A DNA stretch of 64,000 bases, from contig NZ_JAPEPC010000003.1 of the NCBI RefSeq assembly GCF_026340465.1, positions 1-64,000 of the forward strand, written 5' to 3'. Shown here in pieces: positions 27,741-35,887 of this stretch. How positions within the stretch are numbered: the first letter of the stretch is position 1; every line of letters starts with the position of its first letter. Source of the DNA: Streptomyces sp. NBC_01306 (lineage in GTDB: Bacteria; Actinomycetota; Actinomycetes; Streptomycetales; Streptomycetaceae). The position numbers and the translations under genes are program-made. The notes beneath the pieces are model-generated. The model saw only the letters and a list, made by a program, of their open reading frames with translations. It was not told the DNA's origin and searched no databases.

Positions 27741-28955
27741 ATGGCCACGATCACCTCAGCCGAGGTCTTTGTCACCTGCCCCGGCCGCAACTACGTCACC
27801 CTGAAGATCACCACTTCCGACGGCGTCACCGGCATCGGCGACGCCACCCTCAACGGCCGTGAGCTGTCCGTCGCCTCCTACCTGCGCGACCACGTCTGCC
27901 CGACCCTCGTCGGCAAGGACCCGGCGCGTATCGAGCACCTGTGGCAGTACCTGTACAAGGGTGCCTACTGGCGGCGCGGCCCGGTCACCATGACCGCCAT
28001 CGCCGCCGTCGACGTCGCCCTGTGGGACATCAAGGGCAAGGTCGCGGGCCTGCCGGTGTACCAGCTGCTCGGCGGCGCGGCCCGTGATGGCGTCACCGTC
28101 TACGGCCACGCCAGCGGCAACACGATCCCCGAACTCCTCGACGACGTAGGACGCTTCCTCGACAAGGGCTTCCGCGCGGTGCGCGCGCAGGCGGCGGTGC
28201 CGGGGCTGGAGCGGGTCTACGGCATGCGTAAGGGAGACGGTGCGACGTACGAGCCTGCCGATGGCGCTCTTCCCACCGAGGAAGTCTGGGACACGGGCGC
28301 CTACGTGGACTTCGTGCCGACGTACATGGCCGCTGTCCGCGAGGAGTTCGGCTACGGCTTCCAGCTCCTGCACGACGTGCACCACCGGCTCACCCCGATC
28401 GAGGCGGGCCGGCTCGGCAAGTCCCTGGAGCCGTACCGCCTTTTCTGGATCGAGGACCCGACTCCGGCCGAGGACCAGGAGGCGTTCCGCCTGATCCGCC
28501 AGCACACCACGACGCCGCTCGCGGTCGGCGAGATCTTCAACTCCATCTGGGACTGCCAGCACCTGATCACCAACCGGCTGATCGACTACGTCCGCACCTC
28601 CGTCTCCCACGCGGGCGGCATCACCCACCTCCGTAAGATCTTCTCTCTGGCCGAGCTGTACGGGGTGCGCTCCGGCTCACACGGCGCGGGTGACCTCTCC
28701 CCGGCCTCGCTCGCCGCAGCACTCCACGTCGACCTGTCCGTCCCGAACTTCGGCATGCAGGAGTACATGGCCCATCTGCCGGGCTACGAGGAGGTGTTCC
28801 ACACCTCCTGGACGTTCGAGGACGGCCTGATGCACCCCGGCGACGAGCCCGGCATCGGCGTCGAGTTCGACGAGACAGCAGCTGCGAGGTTCCCGTACGA
28901 GCGCAAGTACCTGCCGGTCAACAGCTTGCGAGACGGTTCCGTTCACGACTGGTGA
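27741..28955 (+). CDS. manD: D-mannonate dehydratase (enolase superfamily, ManD/RspA)
   Basis: A 404-residue enolase-superfamily enzyme of the ManD group, at the usual length. ITSAEVFVTCPGRNYVTLKI starts the capping domain. The three metal ligands appear in order as LLHDVHHRL (Asp), FWIEDPTPAED (Glu) and VGEIFNSIWD (Glu), and GSHGAGDLSP gives the late conserved His. It dehydrates D-mannonate to 2-keto-3-deoxy-D-gluconate in the cytoplasm. A KDG kinase and aldolase are not in the window and must be elsewhere. It completes the GntR-controlled sugar-acid operon. Confidence 0.93.
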   Translation: MATITSAEVFVTCPGRNYVTLKITTSDGVTGIGDATLNGRELSVASYLRDHVCPTLVGKDPARIEHLWQYLYKGAYWRRGPVTMTAIAAVDVALWDIKGKVAGLPVYQLLGGAARDGVTVYGHASGNTIPELLDDVGRFLDKGFRAVRAQAAVPGLERVYGMRKGDGATYEPADGALPTEEVWDTGAYVDFVPTYMAAVREEFGYGFQLLHDVHHRLTPIEAGRLGKSLEPYRLFWIEDPTPAEDQEAFRLIRQHTTTPLAVGEIFNSIWDCQHLITNRLIDYVRTSVSHAGGITHLRKIFSLAELYGVRSGSHGAGDLSPASLAAALHVDLSVPNFGMQEYMAHLPGYEEVFHTSWTFEDGLMHPGDEPGIGVEFDETAAARFPYERKYLPVNSLRDGSVHDW

Positions 28956-28967
28956 GTGCTGGTGCTT

Positions 28968-29660
28968 CTATGGTGTGGCCAGGGCGTGGGTGAGTTCGGT
29001 GAGGTTGTTCGTGTGCCAGTTGAAGGTGTCGGTCTTGCTCGGGGGGTTTCCGGTGGGTCGGTGGATGTAGGCGGTCAGTATTCCGTGGCTCTGGGCTCCG
29101 CGCAGGTCCCAGGCGTGTGCGGCAACCATGAGGACGTGTTGGGGTGGGCATTGCGCGGCGTTGAGCGCGAGTTGGTACACCTGGGGCGCGGGTTTGTAGG
29201 CCTGGGCGTCTTCGGCTGAGAGGGCTTGGTGCCAGCGGAGACCGGCGTGCGCGTTGAGGCGCAGCAGGCATGCACGGCTGGCGTGGGTGAGGGCGAGTAC
29301 CGGGAAGTTCGCGGCGAGGCTGGCGAGCGCGGTGGGGGAGTCGTTCCAGGGTTTCATGCGCTGGCCTGCTGTCGCGAGTTGTTCGATGGTGTCGGGGTCG
29401 GTGAGGCCGGAGCGGGCGGCTACGTGGTGGGCTGCTTCGCGGTCGATGATGTCGGAGTTGGCGTAGGGGCGGGTCCCTTCGTGGATGCGTTGCTGTTCGT
29501 TGGCGACGTGGTTCTGCCATACGGTGAGGAGTTGGTCGATGGTCGTGTCGTCGGCTGCGGGCAGTGCGTTGCGGATGGCTGTTCGCAGGCTGCCCGGTTC
29601 GTCGACCATGGTGCCGAGGACGTCGAAGACGATGGCTTCGATGTTGTTCGCCCGGTCCAT
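28968..29660 (-). CDS. HAD hydrolase, type II 2-haloacid dehalogenase-like
   Basis: A 230-residue HAD protein. The nucleophile motif is IVFDVLGTMVDEPGSL (Asp near residue 12). Motif II is LALTHASRACLL, motif III is AYKPAPQVYQLALN and motif IV is MVAAHAWDLRGAQSHG, the last two close to L-2-haloacid dehalogenases. Dehalogenase or phosphatase action cannot be decided. The gene is divergent from the TetR gene at 30149, whose promoter shares an operator-like dyad with mtnB. A role in the SAM cluster, for example supplying the missing HAD step of methionine salvage, is therefore possible but speculative. It converges with manD, only 12 bases away. Confidence 0.85.
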   Translation of the reverse strand: MDRANNIEAIVFDVLGTMVDEPGSLRTAIRNALPAADDTTIDQLLTVWQNHVANEQQRIHEGTRPYANSDIIDREAAHHVAARSGLTDPDTIEQLATAGQRMKPWNDSPTALASLAANFPVLALTHASRACLLRLNAHAGLRWHQALSAEDAQAYKPAPQVYQLALNAAQCPPQHVLMVAAHAWDLRGAQSHGILTAYIHRPTGNPPSKTDTFNWHTNNLTELTHALATP

Positions 29661-30073
29661 GGGGCCTCCCCATTGTGGTGTTCGGGATTGTGGATATCGG
29701 GTGTGGTGTGGCCCGAAGTGTTTTACTGCGGCACGGTGTTGGTGAGTTGTGCCCAGGTGGTCGTGCCCGGCGATATTCCGGTAGAGCGGTGACCGTGTAC
29801 AGCCTGGTCGGGTCCGGCGGTCGGGGAACGGCATTACACCGTCGGCGGCGTGTCGCCACCCTGGGAGTCGGCGGGAATGAGTCCGCCGCCGACGGGTGGG
29901 TGTCCAATTTCCATTGGTTTGCGCATGGATGGCGCATGGGGTAGCTGTCCCGGTGCCGGGGTGCAGAGGGAGTGGTGTGGTTCCGTCGCTTCGGGGCGCC
30001 GGGCAGGGCGGGTTCCGTCCGGCGCCCCGGTTATTGGTGCCGGGATTCCGGGGCGGTGCGACAACTGTCGTAA

Positions 30074-30091
30074 GTATACCGTTGGGTGTAC
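30074..30091. promoter_or_regulatory. TetR operator candidate, GTATACC-N4-GGTGTAC
   Basis: Seven-base arms with one mismatch surround GTTG, in the 488-base space between the HAD and TetR starts. The same 7-4-7 layout, with TATACC and GGTATA arms, is found at 35211-35228 before mtnB. The bases on either side hold a further ACCGTTCGGT dyad. No gene is seen in the rest of the gap (29661-30148). Confidence 0.55.
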
Positions 30092-30148
30092 CGTTCGGTG
30101 GTGACTATTAACAGTGAGACCGTGGGCCGGAGAGGTAAGCGGCGGGGT

Positions 30149-30718
30149 ATGAGGCACCTGACGCCGGCTGGTGTGAGGGTCCTTGAGACCGCGTCGCGGC
30201 TGTTCTACGAGCAGGGGATCCGCGCTGTGGGCGTGGAGGCGATCGCGGACGAGGCGGGTGTCACCAAGAAGACCCTGTATGACTGCTTCGGCTCGAAGGA
30301 AGATCTGATCGTCGCGTATCTGCGTGCTCGCGATGGTCTGTGGCGTTCTACGTTGGTGAAGCACGCGAACGATGATGATGCTCCCCCCGGTGAGAAGATC
30401 CTCGCGACGTTCAGTGCTTTGCGTGACTGGATGCGTGAGCGGAACTCGCGGGGGTGTGCCTTTATCAATGCTTCTGTGGAGTTGCCTGAGGATCATCCGG
30501 GCCGAGAGGTTGCCCGTGATCAGAAGGCTTGGCTCTTTGCGTACTTGGAGGATCTCGCGACGCAGGCCCGTGCCCAGGATCCTGCTGCGCTGGCGGCGCA
30601 GGTGTTGATCCTTCATGAGGGGGCTTGTATCGCTGATTCGATGCGGTCGGTGGATAACGCTGTTGACCGTGCTGAGCAGGTGGCAGCTGTTCTGATCGAG
30701 AGGGCACTTGCCGAGTGA
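30149..30718 (+). CDS. TetR-family regulator of the SAM-centred cluster (probable)
   Basis: A 189-residue TetR protein. The HTH reads VLETASRLFYEQGIRAVGVE, then AIADEAGVTKKTLYDCFGSK. The ligand domain ends EQVAAVLIERALAE. ATG 30149 is preferred because starts at 30086 or 30101 would overlap or hug the operator-like dyad at 30074-30091. Codon use is visibly richer in T-ending codons than in neighbouring loci, a hint of separate origin. The shared dyad before mtnB suggests it represses the mtn arm and perhaps the HAD gene as well as itself. Confidence 0.87.
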   Translation: MRHLTPAGVRVLETASRLFYEQGIRAVGVEAIADEAGVTKKTLYDCFGSKEDLIVAYLRARDGLWRSTLVKHANDDDAPPGEKILATFSALRDWMRERNSRGCAFINASVELPEDHPGREVARDQKAWLFAYLEDLATQARAQDPAALAAQVLILHEGACIADSMRSVDNAVDRAEQVAAVLIERALAE

Positions 30719-31144
30719 CCCGTGACGGCTCAGCAGTGCCGGGGTATCCGGTCACCGGAGACACGGCCACTTGGCGGGGGAGGGCTCAGTCCCTTCACTG
30801 AAATGATCTTGTGTTCAGTTTGCTCTTGTTGTTTGTTCTGGGCTACGGCGGGTTCAGCTCAGCGCGTCCGTCCTGCCGTTGCCGTCCGAAAGCCGCTCCG
30901 CTGCCCGGACGTGGTTCTGCCGTCCGATGGGGGCTGTCGGGCGGCTGTTGTGCTGTCGGACCGGTGGTCCGTGTCCCGAGCTGGATGACTCGTTTGTTTG
31001 TCTGTCGTGGGCTCTGAGGACTGTCCCGTAACTGCTGGTCACGGAGCTGCCCACGCTGCGGAAACTGTGTAGCTACTGAGTTCGCGGTGCCGGTATCGTC
31101 CGGTCTCTCGACCCGCCATACCAGCGGTCTACGTTCAGAGAGCG
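30719..31144. other. Intergenic region with an insertion-sequence end
   Basis: No gene is recognised in these 426 bases. GACTGTCCCGTAACTG at 31020-31035 matches the inverted end GGCTGTCCTGTAA that follows the transposase remnant (about 31930-31945). The same end, CGCTGTCCCGTAATCC, recurs near 48670. This marks the left terminal repeat of a decayed insertion sequence. Confidence 0.45.
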
Positions 31145-31504
31145 ATGCACATGACCAGCCGGCAAGCAACGACGACCCTGTGGCGCCCCACCGGCCCCAA
31201 GGAGCTGGATCTGGTTCGGGAGCTGAACTGGCGTGCCTGGCCACCCCGGCTGCCCGAGCAGCCGATCTTCTACCCGGTCCTGAACGAGGACTACGCGATC
31301 AGGATCGCCCGGGACTGGAACGTGAAGCACGACGGCGCAGGCTTCGTCACTCGTTTCGAGGTCGAGTCGGAGTTCTTGAGCCGGTATCCCATCCAGCAGG
31401 CCGGCGGGCAGACGATCCTTGAGCTCTGGGTTCCAGCCGAGGAGCTGGACGACTTCAACGCCCACATCGTCGGCGAGATCCAGTTGGTCCACGAGTTCCG
31501 CTGA
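31145..31504 (+). CDS. Small 'ADP-ribosylation/crystallin J1' family protein
   Basis: A 119-residue protein matching a common Streptomyces family annotated by distant likeness to crystallin J1/ADP-ribosylglycohydrolase: TLWRPTGPKELDLVRELNWR, AWPPRLPEQPIFYPVLNEDY, and the end ELWVPAEELDDFNAHIVGEI. It is complete at both ends. The ATG at 31145 and the one at 31151 both fit the AGAGAG ribosome binding site. No function is established. It lies between an insertion-sequence end and a transposase remnant, so it may have been carried or trapped by that element. Confidence 0.75.
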   Translation: MHMTSRQATTTLWRPTGPKELDLVRELNWRAWPPRLPEQPIFYPVLNEDYAIRIARDWNVKHDGAGFVTRFEVESEFLSRYPIQQAGGQTILELWVPAEELDDFNAHIVGEIQLVHEFR

Positions 31505-31552
31505 GGTGGGGAGGCTTGCTGGCGGGGCACGCTACGGTGCGATGATCCCGGC

Positions 31553-31945
31553 GTGGCTGGTGTGATCACGGCGTGGGAGCCGTCCAGGACAGCCCCGTTC
31601 ACCGGGATGAGCCCGCGCGCCTTCGTAAAGCTGGTGACCGTGCTGCGGCGCGAGGGTGCGACCACGGTCCGCAAGGGTCGGCCGTGGGGCCTTTCCTTGG
31701 AGGAGCGGGCGCTGCTGGTCGCGGCTTACTGGTCCCACAAGCAGGGCCGGGCCCGCGTCGAGCACACCTTCGCCCGCATGAAGACCTGGAAGATCCTCCG
31801 CGACTGCCGCCTCAAAGGCGACGGAGTCCACCACGCCATGCGCGGCATCGCCCGCCTGCACAACCTCGCTCTCGCCGGACAACGAGCGGGACACACGGCG
31901 GCCAAGCACGCCCGAGGTGAGCCAAAGCTTATTTACAGGACAGCC
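31553..31945 (+). mobile_element. Internally deleted IS5-type transposase remnant
   Basis: The N-terminal part (GVITAWEPSRTAPFTGMSPR, then LEERALLVAAYW) joins directly to the C-terminal part (GRARVEHTFARMKTWKILRD, then GVHHAMRGIARLHNLALAGQ). The middle, holding the helix-turn-helix and the first catalytic Asp residues, is missing, while the last acidic residue region (RVEHTFARMK) remains. It cannot be active. It ends in a terminal-repeat-like GGACAGCC just before the stop of the NB-ARC gene. A shorter copy of the same element is at 49196. Confidence 0.8.
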
Positions 31946-31946
31946 C

Positions 31947-33350
31947 TTAGGCGACGAGGGAGGGTTGGGTGGGTGTGGCTGCTGGTTTGGCTGTGGGGTG
32001 TATTGCCTTCGTGGGTTGGGGTTGGGTGTCGAGTTTCCGTGCGAGGTCGGCTGCGTAGGCTCGTAGGAGGATGTGCATGTGGTAGTGGTGTTCGTCCTGG
32101 CTTCGGATGAGGTGTGCGCTGGCGAGGCTGTGGAGGAGTCGTGCGGCTTCATTGTGGGTGATGCCTGCGGGTGTGGCGGTGGTGGTGGCGTCGATGAGGT
32201 GGCCGGGGAGTATGCCTAGGAGGCGGAACATACGGGCGCTCTGTTCGTCGAGCGCTCTGTAGCTGGTGTCGAAGGCGTTGCGGAGTGCGATGTCGCCTTC
32301 GGCGAGGTTGAGGCGGGCGTGTTCGGGTTTGAGTTCGGTGGCGAGCGTGTCGGCGCTGTGGTGTTGGTGGCTGACGATGTGTTCGGCGGCGAGGACCAGT
32401 GCGAGGGGGAGGTGTCCGCAGCGTTCTGCCAGGACGGTTACGGCGCTGGGGCCGGCGTCGGCGCGTGTGTCGCCTATGATCGCGCGGATCAGCATGGCGG
32501 CTTCGGGCTGGCACAGTTCTGCCAGTGGGAGGGTGGTGGCGTCGACGCGGGACATGAGTCCCGGCAGGCGTGAGCGGCTGGTGACTATGACGGCGCATCC
32601 TGGTGAGCCGGGCAGCAGGGGATAGATCTGCTGGGCGTTGGCGGCGTTGTCCAGGACGAGCAGTATTTCGCGGCCGTGGAGGAAGGACCGGAAGGTGGCG
32701 GCCCTTTGGTCCAGGTCTGTGGGGATGCGGTCGGTCGGTACGCCCACGGCGCGGAGCAGGTCTTCGAGGACGTCGTGGGGGGCTGCTGCGGTTCCTGGCT
32801 CGGGGCCCTGGAGGTTGACGAAGAGTTGCCCGTCGGTGAAGTGGCCGTCGTTGACGGCCCGGTGTGCCGCTTGTACTGCGAGTGCGGTTTTGCCGACGCC
32901 CGGTGGTCCGCTGATGAGTGCGACGGGTAAGGCAAGGGAGTGCTGGTCGCCGGGGAGTAACCTTTCGAGGCGGGTCAGGTGGTCACGCCGTCCCACGAAG
33001 TTCTTTTTGGCCGGGGGAAGTTGGGCGGGCTGGATCCATCCTTGCTGATGGCGGGAGGCGGCTTCGAGGGCTGAGGCGATGGTGGTGAAGGTGTTTCCGA
33101 CGTCGAGTTCCCGGTCGCAGGCCTCTGCGAAGCTGACCGAGGGAGGTCGTTTGTCGGTTTCGATCTTGCTGACGTGGCCCCGGTTGAAGTGTACGAGGGC
33201 GGCGAGTTGTGTGAGGGAGAGTCCTCGCTGTGTGCGGTGGGCCCGGAGCAGTTGCCCGAATGTTGCGGGACCGCCGGTACGCGGCGGGTAGCCGGCATCC
33301 GTGTGGGAAGGCCGGGTTGTTGTTGATCCCTGCGCTGGTTCCCGTACCAC
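31947..33350 (-). CDS. XRE-HTH/NB-ARC regulator, lacking the usual TPR region
   Basis: About 467 residues. The N-terminal HTH_31/XRE domain reads LLRAHRTQRGLSLTQLAALV, then NRGHVSKIETDKR. The NB-ARC ATPase follows: P-loop LISGPPGVGKTALAVQAAHR, Walker B EILLVLDNAAN, and the GLPL-like HLPLALVLAAEHI. Related Streptomyces regulators continue into TPR repeats. This one ends soon after YHMHILLRAYAADLAR with a low-complexity Pro/Thr tail, and its stop abuts the transposase remnant, so the C-terminus was probably replaced by the insertion. GTG 33350 has GGGGGC upstream. Such proteins are signal-responsive activators of secondary metabolism or development. Confidence 0.82.
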   Translation of the reverse strand: MVREPAQGSTTTRPSHTDAGYPPRTGGPATFGQLLRAHRTQRGLSLTQLAALVHFNRGHVSKIETDKRPPSVSFAEACDRELDVGNTFTTIASALEAASRHQQGWIQPAQLPPAKKNFVGRRDHLTRLERLLPGDQHSLALPVALISGPPGVGKTALAVQAAHRAVNDGHFTDGQLFVNLQGPEPGTAAAPHDVLEDLLRAVGVPTDRIPTDLDQRAATFRSFLHGREILLVLDNAANAQQIYPLLPGSPGCAVIVTSRSRLPGLMSRVDATTLPLAELCQPEAAMLIRAIIGDTRADAGPSAVTVLAERCGHLPLALVLAAEHIVSHQHHSADTLATELKPEHARLNLAEGDIALRNAFDTSYRALDEQSARMFRLLGILPGHLIDATTTATPAGITHNEAARLLHSLASAHLIRSQDEHHYHMHILLRAYAADLARKLDTQPQPTKAIHPTAKPAATPTQPSLVA

Positions 33351-33813
33351 TTCAAGCCCCCAGAATCGTACAGATCGTCTAGAGCGGCCAGCTCCGGAGC
33401 GGAGTTGGTGGGATGCCGTGCGTACTTCAGATGCTGATTGGGCTCCCGACCCGCTCGGTGCAGGCGGCGGGGGCTGCAGGCTCGGTGGTCCAGGTCGTGG
33501 TTGCGAACTGGCTCGGGCGGGGCTGCCTATGTGTATCCAGGTGTCCACCGGCGCACTCGGCGTCGGATGTGCTGGTGGGTATCCGGATGACGACGTTGTC
33601 AGAGCCCGGGCCCCGCCCCAGGGGCCGGGAGTTGTCCGCCGGTAACATCTGTGGCGCGCAGATGCCGGGACGGAACATCGTGCCCACGTTCCTCTGCGTC
33701 CTCTGCGTTCCGCTATGCGGTTCTGCGTCGTCCATGTGGCGGCGCGGGCCTGTCACGTTGCTCGTGCCGCTCGGGGCTGGGACATCGGACGGCTGGGAGG
33801 GCGGCTGTGTCGC
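33351..33813. other. Intergenic region, nothing recognised
   Basis: These 463 bases lie between the NB-ARC start and the mtnD stop. They should hold the NB-ARC promoter. No coding stretch, hairpin or dyad stands out. Confidence 0.4.
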
Positions 33814-34365
33814 TCATGGTGCGACTGTCAGTTCGTCGAAGGCCGGGAACCGGGCGGCGATGCTGTCCGGCAGGAACCGGGCGGCGCAGCCGTTGTCATC
33901 CTGGAAGAAGCGGACCGCGGTGTAGTTCGGTCGTGTCCCTGCGTCGAACCAGTGCTTCGTCCGGCTGGGTATGGACAGCAGATCTCCTGCTGTGCAGAGC
34001 ATCGCGTGTACCTGACCGGCGACGTGGAGGTAGAAGCAGCCGGCTCCAGCTACGACGAAGCGCACGAGGTCCTCGTCGTGGAAGTGCTCCTTGTGCCGGG
34101 GCTGGCCGGGACCGGGCGAGGTGGGGGTCATGCGTGCGATGTCGACGACCCGGTGGTTGCTCTCGGCGCTGACGTGATCGATGTGGCTCCGGTAGGCATT
34201 CATGATGGTGGAGTCGTCCGCGTCGGCGGGGAGCCGGCGGGCGGCGTGCCATCGCGCGAAGCGCACACCGATTCTGAGCAGTTCTTTGCGGATGACGTCC
34301 AGGTCGTCGCTGTGCACGGTGATCGTCTGCGGTGCGTCCTCCGGCATGATCTGCAGCAGCGTCAC
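33814..34365 (-). CDS. mtnD: Acireductone dioxygenase (ARD)
   Basis: A 183-residue cupin. The metal site is complete: HKEHFHDEDLVRFVVAG gives His-x-His and the Glu four residues on, and LLSIPSRTKHWFDAG gives the last His, as in all ARDs. The N-terminal part (RIGVRFARWHAARRLPADAD) is also family-like. With Fe it cleaves acireductone to 2-keto-4-methylthiobutyrate and formate, the last step that returns MTA sulfur to methionine. GTG 34365 overlaps the mtnB stop (GTGA), so the two are translated together. Genes for the earlier salvage steps are not nearby. Confidence 0.9.
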   Translation of the reverse strand: MTLLQIMPEDAPQTITVHSDDLDVIRKELLRIGVRFARWHAARRLPADADDSTIMNAYRSHIDHVSAESNHRVVDIARMTPTSPGPGQPRHKEHFHDEDLVRFVVAGAGCFYLHVAGQVHAMLCTAGDLLSIPSRTKHWFDAGTRPNYTAVRFFQDDNGCAARFLPDSIAARFPAFDELTVAP

Positions 34366-35033
34366 CGGGCACTCACCTTGGCCGTGCCGGGCTCGTCGGC
34401 GCCCGTCAGCAGGAGCAGGTGGCTGAGTTCCTCGACGCACTCCAGCCTGTTGCGCGCTTCGTCGATGTCGCGGCCGAAGGAGAACATGCCGTCGCGGTCG
34501 ATGAGCAGAGCAGGCGGGGTGTCGGCGGCCGGATCATCGAGGAGGGCCGTCACGTCGTCGGCGATGAGGGACGCGTCCAGGTGGTTCGCGACGATGGGCA
34601 GTACGACCAGGCGGGGGTCCGGTACGTCGAGGCTCTTCGCCATTTCCATTTCCTCGAAGACCACTTGGCCGGTGCGGTCGGCGCCGGCGGTCCGGGTGGC
34701 AAGTGCTGTGGACCACGGTGCGTGTGCGTGGATCACTGCTCCGCAGCCGGGCAGCCGCCGGTAGAGCGCGAGGTGTACCGGGGTTTCGGCGGGCGGCCAT
34801 TCGCTCTCTCCGAGCAGCGGCAGCCCTTTGAACGGGTCGACCATCACCGTGTCCTGATCGGTCATCACCCTCTTGCTCAGGTCGCCTGCGGTGATCATGA
34901 CCGCTTCACCCGACCTGACCGAGACGCTGCCGAACGTTCCGGGCATCCAGCCGCGCCGGTACAGGGACTGGCAGGCAGCCGAGAGGTGTTCACGCTGCAG
35001 CTCGGCATCCTCGCTGATGCATACGGGTTTCAC
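34362..35033 (-). CDS. mtnB: Methylthioribulose-1-phosphate dehydratase (class II aldolase fold)
   Basis: A 223-residue class II aldolase/adducin protein. GWMPGTFGSVSVRSGEAVMI and ITAGDLSKRVM form the phosphate site, GCGAVIHAHAPWSTALAT carries the zinc-binding His-x-His, and IVANHLDASLI gives the third His. The closest pattern is MtnB, which converts methylthioribulose-1-phosphate to the diketo phosphate. GTG 35033 has AGGAGGAGAGGG upstream. Coupling to mtnD makes the methionine-salvage role solid, although MtnA, MTA phosphorylase and an enolase-phosphatase are missing here. A TATACC-N4-GGTATA dyad lies about 180 bases upstream. Confidence 0.87.
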   Translation of the reverse strand: MKPVCISEDAELQREHLSAACQSLYRRGWMPGTFGSVSVRSGEAVMITAGDLSKRVMTDQDTVMVDPFKGLPLLGESEWPPAETPVHLALYRRLPGCGAVIHAHAPWSTALATRTAGADRTGQVVFEEMEMAKSLDVPDPRLVVLPIVANHLDASLIADDVTALLDDPAADTPPALLIDRDGMFSFGRDIDEARNRLECVEELSHLLLLTGADEPGTAKVSAR

Positions 35034-35210
35034 AGGCCCTCTCCTCCTGCGCGGGGCGACGGGTCTGTTCTCGTGCACCGGCTGCCTTCCTGGTGCCGTT
35101 GCGGTGGATCAACAGCGCGCGGTCCGGGGAGGTTCAGGGCCCCCGGAGTCGCCTGGCCGGACTGATGGAGCGACACGCGTGCATCTCCTTCGCGTGAGCG
35201 GAACGGTGAG

Positions 35211-35228
35211 CTATACCAACCGGTATAG
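35211..35228. promoter_or_regulatory. Perfect dyad CTATACC-N4-GGTATAG before mtnB
   Basis: Perfect 7-base arms surround AACC, located between mtnB and the divergent SAM-enzyme gene. The layout matches the dyad at the TetR promoter (30074-30091). Its AT-rich arms could overlap a -10 element. It may control both the mtn arm and the biosynthetic arm. Confidence 0.6.
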
Positions 35229-35658
35229 TTACATGCTACGGAGTTGATTTTCCCGGTGTCAACGGCCCACTTCCCGGGTGGCTGGAAAGGCCCTTCCAGT
35301 TGCAGCCTTCCGACGTGCCTGGTAAGTGACGGGGGTGGTTTCCTCCGAGGGGGCGAGGGAGCCTGCAGCCGGGGCCTGGCGCTGACTGGTGAAGGAGCAC
35401 GCGGCCGAGCCCTGGCACACGTTGGCTCGCAGGGTGTCCGAAGTGCAGTGCATGCGGGGGCGGCAGACAGCCGGGCCGGCCGCGCCGCTGTCCTCGCTGC
35501 GCTGCCCTTCCCGCCGCACCGCCATTGCAGCCCTGCGCGAGGTGTCCTGACGGCCCTTCGCCCACCGGCCGTTCGGCGTGGTCTGTCACCGGTGAACACA
35601 TCCGGGTCAAGGGACTTGTGCGGCAGCTCCGGGTTTCAGGCCCTGGATGGTCCTGTTG

Positions 35659-35682
35659 CTGTTGCCTCGGGAGAGGCAACAG
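35659..35682 (+). promoter_or_regulatory. Leader hairpin and possible 21-codon leader ORF
   Basis: Ten-base arms (CTGTTGCCTC and its complement) around GGGA form a strong hairpin 206 bases before the SAM-enzyme start. It lies inside a short frame (ATG 35647, stop ending 35712) that begins MVLLLLPRERQQ, with no clear ribosome binding site. A role as attenuator, terminator or RNA-stability element is possible. The rest of the 854-base gap (35034-35887) holds the 35211 dyad and no convincing gene. Confidence 0.35.
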
Positions 35683-35887
35683 GGCAACCCTGTACAGCTT
35701 TGCGGGAGTTGACGATAGTGAAGTCACTTCCGCCGCAGGGGCGCCGTTCCTCGTGAAGGGCGCGATCCGGTTGCTGCTGGTTCCTTCGGTTGCAGGACGC
35801 CTCGTGTGCCCTTCGGCTGTCCGCTGGCCCGGGCGGGCCGGAAGTTCTCGTAGAAGCAGCGCTGTCGCCACGTCGAAGGAGGCCGAG

